Shown here piece after piece: positions 1-12,512 of a stretch of DNA of 64,000 nucleotides. The translations under genes and the position numbers were made by a program. Positions within the stretch are counted from its first letter, which is position 1; the number at the start of each line of letters is the position of its first letter. The stretch spans positions 50,423,973 to 50,487,972 of the forward strand of contig NC_086384.1 in the NCBI RefSeq assembly GCF_036588685.1, in the 5' to 3' direction. Source of the stretch: Mytilus trossulus. Lineage: Eukaryota; Mollusca; Bivalvia; Mytilida; Mytilidae. The notes under the pieces were generated by a model. The model did not search any database and was not told the origin of the DNA. It saw only the letters and a program-made list of their open reading frames with translations.

Positions 1-265
1 TCTGTAAAATCTATTTTGTTCCTAAATAAAACTGACTTTCTAAAAAAACGCACTACGCAATATACTTTTCACTTCGTAATTTGGTTATAAATGGCAAGAA
101 ACATGGCAATTGTGGTATATTTGGAACAGTCTCTAGATAAAAACAAGAACAGTGACACGAACCCTTCCAAAACTTGGTTTACATAAAGGTAAGTTAAAAC
201 CAGTTACAATCGTTATGTTGGTAATTCTAAGTTCGGGGATAAGTCATATTACCTGGTGTTACAAT
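1..265. repeat. Left end of an old duplicated block (partner 52168-53455)
   Basis: The first 240 bases share order and sequence with 52168-52290 (starting tctgtaaaatctat, then atggcaagaaaca) and with 53319-53400 (gacacgaacccttcc, then agttacaatcgttatgttg). The partner carries about 1 kb of extra sequence between the two matching parts. No reading frame of note lies here. The match is clearly diverged, so the duplication is old. Confidence 0.7.
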
Positions 266-2120
266 TAAGGGCTCACGATACAGTTTTGATCCCGTAGTTG
301 AACTTTGATGTAAAAAATTGCTATTTTTACCTGATTAAATCAAATATTTAATAAAAAAATATACCTTCATGTGCTACTTTTTGAGTAAATTGAGGTTCGA
401 ATCTTAGATATTTCCTTAAAACACGGATTCAGATACAGAAAATAATGGTGATAAGGTTAGCCTTCAAACGGAATTTTATGATAATGAAAAGAAACTTTTG
501 GCTCTTGTTGTAGGAGGCCTTCAAATATCAATAAAACTCTCTCCTAAAAAAACAACAATTTTGCCATAATAGTAAAATCGGAGCGAAATCGGAGAAAGGG
601 ATGAAATACACCGCATTTGGTTGTGATTACCAGACAACATCAACTACATCAAGAATGTGTTAAAAGGTGAGGTTTTCAGTTTTAAGATTTGGCAATCATT
701 CTTCAAATTGTATTATTTTTCTTTTTATCAATCTAGATTTTGGATTAACAAACAAATGGCGAAAGCGTACATGCGTTTGGCACACACGATAAACAGTAAT
801 TTTCATGTGTACCTCCGGTTGAGTCATGATATAGATTTAAGCTACAAAGAATTTGAATGAATGAACAAATGTTTGGTTTCAAGTACAAACAATACTAAGA
901 ATATATTAAAATATGGCACACAATATCGGTCTGGTTGCAGAGGACTTTGAAAAAGTGACAACCGCCGAAAACACCATTTTTTACTTATCATTAACCAAAG
1001 ATTTTACTTATGAATTAACATAAAAATTTAAAAATTTTTGCCAAAAAAAATATTTCCAATTTCCGTATGCTTTCGTTGATAAACAGAATAAACGGAGAAG
1101 CAAACCCAATAAAAAAAAACAGTAGTGTTAGTTTTGTCGTTTTACACACATACTGACAGGGTGACAACGTTTAATGGAAACACCGTTGCCTTTTGTCCGG
1201 TCGTCCTACGTTCGAATCTCATCACAATCACAATTTTTTTTATTTTTTTTTATTTTTTTTTTACTTGTATAATTTTATCTTCTTTAAAAAAAGAATGGAG
1301 AAGCATACAAATGTTCGCGTTCATGATATAATTGTCAGATATTTTAGTCTCTTTTTTTAACATAAAGTTGTACGGTCGGGTTGTTGTCTCTTTAACACAT
1401 TCCCCATTTCCATTCTTAATTTGAGTCATTTCGAGGGGATGTAACAGGTTGTTTAGCCGCATTCAATTATTTTGGACTTCAAAAAGGGACGACATCAAAA
1501 GATCAATCAAGGATAGCAAATTTATATCAAACAAGCATTCTTAGAATAATGCATGGCAATGCATAGTCACCTACAGGGTAAAAATTAAATTATACTGGAA
1601 CAAAATGCTAACTTATTCTTTAACTTGTCATGTTGTAAACAATAAGTATATATCAAGTAATTATATCTTAGTATGACTGAAAACAGTGTTAATAACTGAT
1701 TATATGAGTGGATTTTTCAAGTCCAAGGACCATAACATGCAGAAAATTATTAGATCAAAACAAACATTTGAACTAGATTTGGAACTGGTCAGCCTAAAAC
1801 AATATACCAATTATCAATCAATATCTTCAAGCATGATGGAAAAAGTTAGTTTGGAAAAACACTCTTAACATTGGATATAATTAATAGTTCTCTAAAATTA
1901 TGGATGCAACATAATGTATATCTTTTTTTCAAATTATAATGAAATATATATAATTCATAGTTCCAAATATTTTTTCTTTCATTTGTCACAAACTAATATA
2001 GATTTGTAACTAATCTATAGTGTCAACAACTTTTATCTACACAATGTAATGTAAAAAAATATATACTTTAATAAAAATACATTATTATCTAATTAATGCA
2101 TGTCACTTGATGATATTTTT
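266..2120. other. No gene seen; AT-rich sequence with repeat scraps
   Basis: Only short open frames without recognisable domains occur. At 1372-1440 there is a scrap of a mussel-type interspersed repeat (gtcgggttgttgtctctttaacacattcc); a related piece lies near 10260-10330. A long T-rich run at 1231-1262 follows a tRNA B-box-like string (gttcgaatct), which could be a decayed SINE, but I see no convincing A box. Confidence 0.5.
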
Positions 2121-2280
2121 TTAAGGAATGACTTTAATATTTTTTTCTGTCTATGAAGAAATAACATAAAAAAATGTGATGCACACTGAATAACGCGCGT
2201 AGCGGGTTATTTAACTGTGTGCACCACATTTTTTATGTTATTTCGAATTGACAGAAAAAATATTAAATTCATTTCTTATA
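2121..2280. repeat. 160-bp near-perfect palindrome (foldback MITE)
   Basis: The left arm (taatattttttctgtc, then gaaataacataaaaaaatgt) is mirrored by the right arm (acattttttatgttatttc, then gacagaaaaaatatta). A GC-rich centre, aataacgcgcgtagcgggttatt, itself begins and ends with complementary bases. Transcribed, it would form one long hairpin. No coding capacity. It resembles a miniature foldback transposon; the superfamily is not evident. Confidence 0.8.
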
Positions 2281-2367
2281 ATTTAATTCTAAATTCCATT
2301 GTTAACTGTAGAAAACCATGAAAATACGTTGATGACGTAACTGTCACATGACTAAATTATGTCTATG

Positions 2368-3019
2368 AGGTAGCAATAAACAGTTAGGATAAAATATAAA
2401 AATTTGCCCTCATAAATTTTACCATCCCCTTTTCATTGCTTTCTTGCAATACTAAGCTTACTGTTTGTGTCATATACATGATATATGTGATCAGAATCTT
2501 CCATAGATTTTATATTCAGTAAATAAAATGGTAAAATATAATTTCTTTTGGGTGTTTCCATGGCAACAATCTGCACTTATGTGCTATAAAATATTGCAAA
2601 AAGGGGGGGAGATGTCACATATTCCCAAAAATTGAGTAGAATTTCAATCGCTTGAAGTAATTTCTTTTCTAAAACTGTGTACATATATCATTCAGTAGAT
2701 CCAATGAAAATCGCATGTCTTTCAGCTCATTTTTTTTGTAAAATTTCGTCAAAAACTTCGTGTAGAAAAAAAGGGTTTGTAAACATTACATTAATTTCTG
2801 GACTGATGGCCGGTCAAGCTATAAAAATACGATTGTCAAACAGAAAATAGCCTATAAAACATGTTAAAAACAATCTTGATTCTTTTATAACCTATCTTTG
2901 AAGGCTAAATTAGTACTCAGCTGTCTAAAAATGAATTTTATTACACAATAACTTTCCTATTTGAAAAATCCACAGGGGCTAAAATGCGAAACTAAACTCC
3001 TAACTATGTATTGCTACCT
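2368..3019. mobile_element. Terminal-inverted-repeat element, copy 1
   Basis: It begins aggtagcaataaacagttag and ends with the inverse (ctaactatgtattgctacct), giving a terminal inverted repeat of about 22 bp with two mismatches. The interior is non-coding and collinear with the second copy at 3769-4374. No clear target-site duplication flanks either copy. It is a non-autonomous DNA transposon of unknown superfamily. Confidence 0.8.
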
Positions 3020-3768
3020 TAATAGTAAATATTTTTTTTGAATTCTCCCGTTTCACTAATTTTCTGTGTTCTGCTAGCTTTAACGAGAAATATGGCCTTT
3101 TATGTTTGAAAATTGGTTGAGTAATGAATATTTTATGAAGATTAGCAGTTGACACTGAAACGCGACAAAAAAATGATTTAAAGAAAAATGTCAAGTCAAA
3201 GTGTAAAATCTTGTTTCTGCCTCAATTTTTGGCCAAGTCTTTAAAACTGTACCTTTTTTGTCAGTTTTTTTTTTGTTGAAAATATTAATAAGATATCTGA
3301 TGGTGCAAAATCGTACAAAATTTATTAAATTCAAGCATGAAAATGTTAATCTCTATGTTTATTGCATACCAAAAACTTGATAAAAAAAACTTGGTAGTAG
3401 GGAATTAATTTCCTACATCTGATTCAACTATACATTAAAAATATATGCCAAAATGTTACATGGAATCTTGATAAAAATAATAATTTGATATATTCGCAAG
3501 AAAAAAAGACAAGCGCGTTCATTTCTCAGGCTACTACATGCACCACAATCCTTCAGAAGTACAGGTTAAGCCGATAGAGTACAAATATAAGCCATGTGTC
3601 AAAATGTCTAATTTTGGTTGCTAAGGACTGGAAACAATAAAATTGACATGAATTGTCATTCTTGAAGACTTAATTCCCTCAAAAATTGATTTAAAATCTA
3701 AATATCCTTAGATTTGTGGTATGACAAGTCTTAAATTATACAATTCTTAGCTTGGTAAGTATGACATA
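3020..3768. other. Spacer between two related elements; no gene seen
   Basis: AT-rich, with only short open frames lacking any domain. No repeat structure was recognised apart from a short hairpin near 3400-3416 (gtagggaattaatttcctac). Confidence 0.5.
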
Positions 3769-4374
3769 AGGTAGCAATAAACAGTTAGGAAAAAATATTA
3801 AAAATTGCCCTCATAAATTTTACAATCCCCTTTTCATTGCTTTCTTGCAATACTAAGCTTACTGTTTGTGTCATATGTGTGCAAATGTTTGTATTTAGAA
3901 TCTTCCATAGATTATATATCCAGTATATAAAATGCTAAAATATAATTTCTTTTGGGTGTATCCATGGCAACAATCTGCACTTATTTGCTATAAAATATTG
4001 CAAAAAGGGGGGAGGGAAGATGTCACATATTTCCCCAAAATTTGACTAAAAGTAGAGTTTCAATCGCGTGAGATCCAATGAAAATTGTATGTCTTTCACC
4101 TCATTTTTATGTAAAATTGCGTCAAAAACTTAAGGGTTTGTAAACATTACATTAATTTCTGGACCGATGGCCGGTCAAGCTATAAAAATAAGGATTGTCA
4201 AATAGAAAATAGCCCATAAAACATGTTAAAAACAATCTTGATGCATTTATAAACTATCTTTGAAGGCTAAATTAGTACTCAGCTGTCTAAAAATGAATTT
4301 TATTACACATGTCAATAACTTTTCTATTTGAAAAATCCACAGGGGCCAAAACTCCTAACTGTGTATTGCTACCT
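3769..4374. mobile_element. Terminal-inverted-repeat element, copy 2
   Basis: This copy is collinear with 2368-3019 and in the same orientation. It starts aggtagcaataaacagttag and ends cctaactgtgtattgctacct. It is 46 bp shorter through small internal deletions, for example around the segment after caatcgcgtgag. Two same-orientation copies 0.75 kb apart could also reflect a local tandem duplication. Confidence 0.8.
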
Positions 4375-5209
4375 GACCTCATAACAAAATAACGTCAGCC
4401 AATCAGAAGACGCGTTACATCCAAAATTAAATTACATATATATAGCGTTCAAAAAATTAGTCAATACAAAATAACAATCAAACTGGCACAAAATTTTCAA
4501 AAAAATTACTAAAGAATTTCTTTAAAACACTGAGTTATCTCTCTTTGTATTGAAATATGGTTTAACATAGTATTTTAACATTAGATAGGAATTTTTTAAT
4601 GGATCATAGCTCTGAACATCAGAATGGAACAAAATTCAAACTTGATCTATAATTTGTCATGATAAAACAAATAAATAAATATTAAATCAATATTTTTAAG
4701 AACGAAGAAAAATAGGTGGAAACTGATTTGCCTGACTGACGAATGGACAGACAGACAGACATACAGATGCATAAAGTGCATAACCTAAAGTCCCAGTTTG
4801 TTAGTAGGGGACTCATAAAAATTAAAAACACAAACATAATCATCTCCAAGGAAAATTCAGAAAGGAAAATCCAAAATCAATAGGCAAAATCAAAAGTCCA
4901 AACACATCAAACCAATGGATAACAACTGTCATATTCCTGACTCGGTACAGGCATTTAATAACTGGGAGGGATGATGAAATAGCTGCTGTTTTTGTTTGTT
5001 TGACATCGATTTTCATGTATCCCTATTGGTCATTTTTTTCCCCTAAATGAACTTAAGGGAGATAGGCATGGGGTGGCGGTAAGCAGTGGATAAACTATGT
5101 GAATTTTTATCCTGAACTTTTGATGTCGTCTCTAAGAGAAGAGGAATAGAAGTCATCTGAAGAAATAATATTGCAGCCGATTTCCGAGTGTATAGCCAAA
5201 TGTAATTAA
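4375..5209. other. No gene seen; repeat fragments
   Basis: A short GACA microsatellite lies at about 4749-4762. Sequence at 4830-4960 (ending tcatattcctgactcggtac) recurs, twice in tandem, at 52515-52780, so it belongs to an interspersed family. Short open frames here lack domains. Confidence 0.5.
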
Positions 5210-5335
5210 CAGTGGCGGATCCATGGCGGGGGTCCGTGTGGGTATATATATGAACACCCCTTTTGTTTCGACAATCAAGGCATTCGAATGCAAACATATA
5301 GTCCCCCCTTTTTACAATGGATGGATCCGCCCCTG
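5210..5335. mobile_element. 126-bp hAT-like MITE
   Basis: The segment begins cagtggcggatccatgg and ends ccatggatccgcccctg-like sequence (atggatccgcccctg), giving terminal inverted repeats of about 15 bp with the CAG...GGCGGATCC signature often seen in hAT-type miniature elements. The flanking 8-mers do not match, so no target duplication is visible. hAT membership is inferred from the termini alone. Confidence 0.55.
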
Positions 5336-7865
5336 GGTCATATCTCTGTTAAGCTTGCTTGTTAGCTGAACAGTAGTTATTGCTAGGTTTGGTTAACTAC
5401 CCTACTTAAGGAGTAGAATAGTCCGACACATAGCAAATCTAACTGACTGTTTGACTAAGCTACTTTGAAAAAAGGGTAGTACATCTGACCTAATAAGGAC
5501 CGAACGGTTCAGCTAAAAAGCAAGTTAAACAAGGATATTACCTTTGACTACACACTCAACGAAATCGGATAAAAAGGGAATTCATATACAAATTGTAGAT
5601 ATAACGTGATAGTTATTTCAGACACATACGAACTATTCAAAGTGACTCTCTTACACTCATATTTATTAATAGAGGTTTTAAAGATGTAAATGCATAGTAA
5701 TGGTGAATTTATTTAACAGGGAGTGGTTTTTTTCATTGTTGTCTAAAAAAAACATTTTTTTTCGTAGATCAGCATCCGATGATTGTTCTTGTCTTGCGAA
5801 ATTCTTTTGATTTTAAAGTTGCATAAATTTGTTTCTCGCAGATCGTATATACTTTACTGTTAATTATCTGCTCACTAATTAAGAATAATAATACGTTTGT
5901 ACACATTTTATAAGTCACATAATAAGGCAGATATATTAAAAAGGATGTGGCATGATTGCCAATGAGGTTAGATTCAGGTGAGTTTCAGTCATAGCTTAGG
6001 TATCAGTTGTGTTGCTCTTACTGAACAAACTCTACATAAAACAGTATATAAATCTAAATAATGAACTACAATTATTCTGAAATAAAAAAAATTATTTGGG
6101 CCACCTTGTCAACAAATCTGAATAAAGTTTTTTCTCCTTGGAACTGATTGACGTGTGATGTTATGTGTCTTTAAATAACTAGACGTTGGTCACTTTGAAG
6201 ATTACAAGTTTATGTGGTATAACATACATATATACTATAAGGAATGTGGTTGATATATGATTATGCACTATGATAGGTTTATCTAATTTCCTTCACTTTT
6301 AATACAGACATCCGACAGTTTTGATACAGAACAATGGCGTACATTTTGTTGTTCAGACTAGACTATATCTTAAGATGTTTTTTACACGTTTCTGCTTAAT
6401 ATATACTTAACCTACTCAGTAGTAAGCTATACTTGTTTGACGGTTTATACTCTATCGTCAGATGTTTGTCTCTTTGACATGTTTGACATGCACAATTACC
6501 ATTTTAACTTTATTTTTATGATATAATTACGGTGAAGTATTATTCATACAGTTGAACTTTTTACAAAGGATGATTTTCATTTGTTCCATGAACATTCACA
6601 GAACATCGTGTCATTTTGTCAAGAAAACTGCCTGTTATTTCATTGTTTATATGACTGTTGTTTGATCATTGAATACATCAAAAGTTCCAGTTATGCATTG
6701 TGTTTTTTAACTTAACTGCTACTGTACACGGGCTTAACATAGTACTTAGGATATCATGATGAGAGGGCATTGAAGGTCGTTATAACTTTGATTTTTGGTA
6801 AAACTTTTTCGTTAGACTTTATTATTGTTTAATTATTATATTTAATTTTTTTTTGGGGGGGGGGGGGTTAAATTTACTTTCGTTTAGTAAACATCAAGCT
6901 TCTTCAATCCATAGTCGGATAGTGATATATCTACAAAATATCAATACCGTATAGATAACATATTTAACATAGGAAAAGTACAATATCAACGTAAATAATA
7001 TATAGAAAGGTCGTTGCTATGCCATGTATACGGTTGCTAGGTAGTTTCTTAGCATTAAAAAACTTACAAAATGTAAGTTATTTACAATTGTCATGAAACC
7101 ACCTAACAATAGATACCTAGATTTGGTTAACACATTATTTGTTGCATACAACTTGAAGAGATATTAAAGGCTGTGGTTGCTAAGTATACAGTGTTGTTGC
7201 TAAGGGTCATTATGGTTGCTGAAATGTTGATTAATACTCGTATAACATGTATAAATAATTCATATAAATGAGACATCACTGTGTGAAATTTCCATGTATG
7301 TATCGTACAATAATACATTTTCATTCATATATAAAGACATTTTTAATGAATATGGTAAAACGTAGTGCATACTAAGCAGATTTGAAATATTTTGCTAGGC
7401 AACGAACAAATGATTATTACAAAAAGAAGTATTGCCGCTATTTTAAGCTCTTATATTTAATCTATTGCAATCATAAAATTTGATTCATTTGGAGAGGGGG
7501 CCAAAAATGGCCCTTATTGTATCTTGTCCTTTTAAATATCATTTTATCGCGTAACTTGAATTTTATCAAAGGTTCATGAATGTAGAAAAAAAAATTTGCT
7601 GTCTTCTAATCTAATTTATAAACAAATGCATTAATTACGATTTCATGAAAATTGGTACACCTTATCTTCCTACGAAATCAAACCAAATGCCATTTAAAAA
7701 AAGAGGGTCCCATAAACACGTCTTCAAGATATATCAGTTTGGATGATATAAATCAGCCGAAAACTGAATCTTTACACGAAAAGTCACCGTTTGACTCGCT
7801 AAAATAACAATTTACGTAAACAACTTCATTACCTCCCCTATAACTGCATCGTATGCCTTTAAAGG
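5336..7865. other. No gene seen
   Basis: About 2.5 kb of AT-rich sequence with short open frames that lack recognisable domains. A homopolymer pair (T run followed by 13 G) lies at about 6845-6867. This stretch, with 266-5335, has no counterpart in the paralogous block at 52.2-56.4 kb, so it is probably inserted or accumulated material. Confidence 0.5.
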
Positions 7866-8312
7866 AAGAGGACGGTTGTGATAATGATGTATTCGAGATT
7901 GTATAAATCTATTCGTGGTTTTGTGATAAAAGAACTTAAAGATAATATGATGTTTTTATATGAAATAGCTCTAATATGTTTACCTTTAATCCTCTTAGTC
8001 TGATATAAACATTTTTGTAATATTTGCTTTTGTTTCCAATTTGAATACCATGTACATGTACATACAACACGGACACAAGATTTTACATTTAAAACACAGC
8101 AGTTGGTAACTATAATATCACATTATTGATAAGATTGTCTATGTTAATTAAAGTTAAATGGTTTACCTGCCATTCTCTCAACTTGTTATTGAAATGTGTT
8201 TTTCCAGTTATATCAACTTTCGTTTTCAGTTGAATTCCTCGTAGTTATAGCACCCACGCAATACTTTGTAATTTGAATTTAAATACCCAGTTATATTAAA
8301 CATGGTCAAAAG
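7866..8312. repeat. Duplicated block, left copy (partner 53468-53545 and 55390-55795)
   Basis: The sequence starts gacggttgtgataatgatgt and runs collinear with 53470-53545 and then with 55390-55795 (shared gataagattgtct, tcaactttcgttttca, gcaatactttgtaatttga). The right copy has about 1.85 kb of extra sequence in between. No coding capacity is evident. The block ends with the 9-mer ggtcaaaag that forms the target duplication of the following insertion. Confidence 0.75.
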
Positions 8313-9540
8313 AAGTCACGATTACCCAGACGCATATTTAAATATAGCGTCTGGACTGGTCAAATAATTATAGGGGGCGTAACAAATAATTAAATATAGT
8401 ACATATCTATAAATAGCACTTCCGTTATCCCCATTCTATTCACAAACAATAAATACAAACGATAAACAGTGTAATGTTACATGTATAAAAATTATGTGAT
8501 TATCAAATCTGACCCTTTTTTTCCAAACTTGAAGATGGGCTATTATAAAAGAACGATAAAAAAAACTGTAATAAGCGGTGGTCTCTTTTGCAGAATTTTG
8601 TGACACATGTAAAAAAAATTAAAGAATTTATTAATAAGACATGATTTGTTTTCGTTGGAAAAATTTGGTGTATTATATAGGCAAACAATGTAGCATGCAT
8701 GGCTGTAGAGTGCCCTTCTTATAACAAGGTCTGGCTCAGCCACTGTTTGTATACTGAGGATACCACGCTCCGCCGCTGTGCGCTTTGAGAGCGGTATTAT
8801 ATACCGTATAGGTGTACCGTTGTACATAAAGCCATACAATATACCCGCATTTTCTGGTGAGTTATAGTTTCTCTGACATGCATCCCGACCGGCCTATAAT
8901 CTAGGACCTCATCTTTATATTCAATTGTCATTTTGTCCGTCCCGCTGAACATTACCATTATTTTTTAATTTATGCTTTCCTTTTTATATAGTCTTTCAGA
9001 TATCAGAGACATTTACCTTACTCGAAAAGCACACATCAAGTTACGTTTATGGAAGAAAAAAAACTCATACAAATACTAAGATTTCTTCAATGTAGAAAAT
9101 CCTCCATAACAACTTATTACTGGCAGATTAGTGAGACCATTCAATGAGCCAACTCAATTTTTATTTACAAAATTAACTGATCTTACAATTGCAAACGACA
9201 GAATAGTCTGAATGTTTCACAATAATCTATATCGCCTAATCCTATTGGGAAGGAAACATTTAGAGACCAGTCTTCACACAATACCACTTTGCCGGTCTCC
9301 GTGTCCATGAAGAAATACATAAGTTGACCAGTCATTCATGGAACCCAATACTCTTTGAATACATGTTTGAATCAATCACATGGAAAAGATGGAACGGGAT
9401 TTATTCCATACTGCATGATAACTGGTAAAAAAAATAACTAAAAAGTGTATTCACCTACTACAAACTATTATACTGAGTTCACACGTAATGCAAATTTGAT
9501 TCCAATATCCATCATGTATTAAAGGGCAGCTTCACAAATA

Positions 9541-9740
9541 TTCTCCTGTAGATGTGGACCTTTATATAAAATCAGGAGATTGGTATGATTGCTGATGAGG
9601 CAACAACCTAGCAGAGTTCAAATGACATGCATGTTCGCAAATATAATAACTGCTCGGCCTTCAATATTAAGAAAACTCCATACCATATAAATAACTGAGA
9701 AGGGCCATACATGTAAATGAGATACAATTAAAACGTGAAA
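9541..9740 (+). repeat. Mussel-type interspersed repeat, diverged copy
   Basis: Contains ggtatgattgctgatgaggc, then a cggccttcaatatt string and ccataccatataaat. It matches, with divergence, the repeat that is cleaner at 31848-32150 and 47766-48080. It lies inside the 3.35-kb insertion. Similar minus-orientation fragments follow at 10351-10450. Confidence 0.6.
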
Positions 9741-10259
9741 ACTGTTAAATTTCCTAGTATATGATTTTTAATTTGTTTAATTCTCCGACATATCTGACAA
9801 CAAAGTGATTCTTGATTTTTGTTTTATTTACTTAATAAATGTCTGAGTACTTTTTTTCGCTTTATGGTTGCTTTCAAAATAATGTTTATACTGTGATTAT
9901 AATGATTGCTGGCAGCTTCAGTAATTAAAAACAAATCTTTGAATCTTTTTTCTTATAAAATCGGAGCTGTTTATGATACAATAAACATCCAAGTATTATA
10001 GATATTTTTTTTAATTCTTCACATTTCAATTACACATAATATCTGTGTCCAGAAATCTTCATTGGTTTGTCTACAAAAGAAAGTAAATGTTAAAATCATA
10101 TTAACTTTTAGTCACCAGCATAGCATATATGAAAAACAAAATGTTTGGAAAAACATCATATATGAATATACATTTTAAAATGTATTGGTGCAAGCTGAAT
10201 CCCGCTACGGCATGCGAGATTATCTCGCTGTGTTGATGACACAAACCATTGGTGTCATT

Positions 10260-10450
10260 GGGTTGTTTCCTGGTCTTTTGTTGGGTTGATGAGACGTCTC
10301 TTTGACACATTCTCTGTTTGTATTCTCTATCAAAATCGTGCATGAATTTTTATCATTGTTGAAGGCCATACAGTCGCCTATAATTGCTCACATCCACCTC
10401 GTTTGAACTTGAGGTGTATAACTGTCTCATTGTATTCATACTGCATCTTC
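10260..10450 (-). repeat. Interspersed repeat fragments, minus orientation
   Basis: gatgagacgtctctttgacacattct and attgttgaaggccata are reverse-strand versions of pieces of the interspersed repeat family seen at 31848 and 47605. It is too diverged to set exact ends. Confidence 0.5.
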
Positions 10451-11375
10451 TTATTTGTATAAGGTTGACCTTTTTGTACTTTTTTTCTCTATTTTTTGTT
10501 TTAGTCTACAGTATGACCTCTTAATCATGTTGGTGTCTACTTTTGGTAATGTAAAGCACTGGGATCATCGGTTTTTTGCCTCACTGATACCTCCTTTCAT
10601 TGATGCTGGATCAATTGTTTTGCATAAAATCGAATGTTCAGTGTCTTTCTCATGCCATGGTTTTATTTCAAGGTTTAGACAGACAATTGATATATATATT
10701 CACCGACAACATTGCATGCATTCTTTTTTGATTTTTGTAAGTGTGAAGAACATGCCTTTTAAAAGTGCAAAAAAAAGTATTGTCCAGTTGACCAGTCCAG
10801 ACTTTGTTTACTAACAGTATATCTAAATTACTTTTTAAAACAACGTGTCCCACTTCTTATATATTTGTATAAGCTTAATGCATTTGTTTTTAAAAAAATC
10901 GAGCATAAATCGTTTTGACCGATTGGTGTATGTTCATATTGGCATCTTCTAGATTTACTTTGTTTGGTTTTCTTCTGCTGATGGTTTTAGATTGAATTTC
11001 CTCCTTTAAATGTGTACAATATTGCGCATCATACCCCCTTGTTATACACATATCAAAAAGCGAACTCCATTATACACTACAGACAGATACAACAAACTTA
11101 TCCTGGATGAAGTTCATATTTCATAGCTCTTTTCAATAAAGTATCTATAAAGTTAAAGATACTACAAATCAACCACAAAATGTATGTATAGCGTACACAC
11201 GACTATTCGAGTGGTCCCAGTCAATACAAAAATTGCCATTTATTGTGTAATTATTAACTTGCTTGCGTAGCACCGACTTTCATGACAGAATAAAACTACT
11301 CCACGTTTCAGGTTGTATTAAAATATGTGTAACAGTTTGTGGTGTTATATCATCTGACCAAAGTTTGATGTGCTG

Positions 11376-11618
11376 TTATTTTCCTTCGCGGTGATGGCAG
11401 ATGTTGTCTGGTGTTTTCCACGACTTGTATGTCGTAAATTGCTTTAACCAACAATCGGTACACTCGGGCTTTTCGATGGTGTTGTCGTAATATAGTTTCT
11501 TTAGAAGTAAATAACCAACTTCTTGGTTATTCGGATTGGACATTATCTCTAAATACAAGCTAAAAAATCCGATATTATTCCGAATTTCAAAAATTACCAT
11601 GTTTATATCATTTGTCAT
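11376..11618 (-). other. Isolated 80-codon open frame inside the 3.35-kb insertion; unknown
   Basis: This minus-strand frame begins with ATG at 11618, 47 bp from the right end of the insertion, and stops at 11376. It encodes an 80-residue polypeptide with a central stretch EVGYLLLKKLYYDN and a C-terminal part with two cysteines (ECTDCW) and several charged residues. Base composition is richer in GC than the flanks. I recognise no family. It could be a captured host exon, a remnant of the element's own gene, or chance. There is no adjoining splice signal or second exon that I can support. Confidence 0.2.
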
Positions 11619-11665
11619 CCAGACGCTCTACTTTGAAAAATAAAGCGGCCGGATGACCGAGACTA

Positions 11666-12140
11666 GGTCAAAAGGAAAACTTTTATATAATAAACAAAAA
11701 TTGTGTACACATGCAGCAAATTAGGTATTCGTGTGTTACTTTAAATTCATATAACACTTTAGAATATACATGTTTTAAATGGACATTAGAACGTTACTAC
11801 TTTATCACTTTAAGTTTAAATTTATTGATATAAATTAAAGTTAAATTGTTTACCTGCCATCCTTTCAACTTGTTATAAGATTTTATATCAAATGTGAATT
11901 CTGTTATTCCAACTTTCGTTTCCATTTAACTTCAATTAACATATAACACCTGTATGTAGACGAAACTATTTTGTAATTTGCATTTTAAAACATTAAACAA
12001 ACTAACATATCCATAAAATATGTGTACACACGGAGTTAATTAATAAGGTTGTATATAGATCCGATTTATAGATCGGGTTTGTGTCTTTGTTCTACTCTTA
12101 TAGTTGATTTGTTTTCCTTAATTTTATATCATAGTTCGTT
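11666..12140. repeat. Duplicated block, left copy continued (partner 55787-56240)
   Basis: The sequence is collinear with the right copy: attgtttacctgccatcctt, ctattttgtaattt, tgtgtacacacgg and tagatcgggtttgtg occur in both in the same order. A related, shorter unit (gtttacctgccattctctca) also occurs at 8160 and 55640, so the block itself contains an internal repeated unit. No gene seen. Confidence 0.75.
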
Positions 12141-12177
12141 TCTGTATGTATCAAAGGTACCAGGATTATAATTTAGT

Positions 12178-12223
12178 ACGTCAGATGCGCGTTTCGTCTT
12201 TATTAGACTCATCAGTGACGCTC
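12178..12223 (-). ncRNA. Hammerhead ribozyme, type I, near-consensus
   Basis: On the minus strand: stem I strand agcgtca, core CTGATGA, stem II GTCT-loop-AGAC, GAAA, a three-pair stem III with a tiny loop, cleavage triplet ATC, then tgacgt, which pairs with the first strand. All conserved core bases are present. The cleavage triplet is ATC rather than GTC and creates a C/A mismatch in stem III, so activity is uncertain. Confidence 0.7.
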
Positions 12224-12512
12224 ATATCAAAATATTTATAAAGCCAAACAAGTACAAAGTAAAAGAGCATTGAGGATCCAAAATTCCAAAAAGTTGTGGC
12301 AAATACGGTTAAAGTAAATTAATTCTAGGATAAGAAAATCCTGAGTTTTTCGGAAAATTCAATGTTTTGTAAACTGGAAATTTATACAAATAACCACATT
12401 ATTGATATTCATGTGAACACCGAAGTGTTGACTACTGGAATGGTGATACCCGCGGGGAGAAAACGTCCACCAGCAGTGGCATCGACCCAGTCGAATAATT
12501 AGTTATCAAAGG

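Larger units (their letters stand above)
8313..11665. mobile_element. 3353-bp insertion with 9-bp target duplication; possible non-autonomous MULE-type element
   Basis: The segment is bounded by ggtcaaaag at 8304-8312 and again at 11666-11674. The paralogous block reads straight through one such site (ggtgaaaag, 787-795 in the 55 kb line, i.e. 55787-55795), so this is a defined insertion. The left end (aagtcacgattacccagacgc) and the reverse complement of the right end (tagtctcggtcatccggccgc) agree at 14 of 21 positions, an imperfect terminal inverted repeat. A 9-bp duplication is typical of Mutator-like transposons; assignment to that group is inference. No transposase was seen inside. Confidence 0.7.

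Noticed and set aside
1125..1262. Possible tRNA-derived SINE (B-box-like gttcgaatct before a T run)
   Set aside because: No A box, no recognisable tRNA body and no second copy in the window.
10455..10814. Plus-strand open frame of 119 codons
   Set aside because: No domain or splice context; it overlaps repeat fragments within an insertion and has a Phe/Ile/Ser-rich composition expected from AT-rich chance frames.
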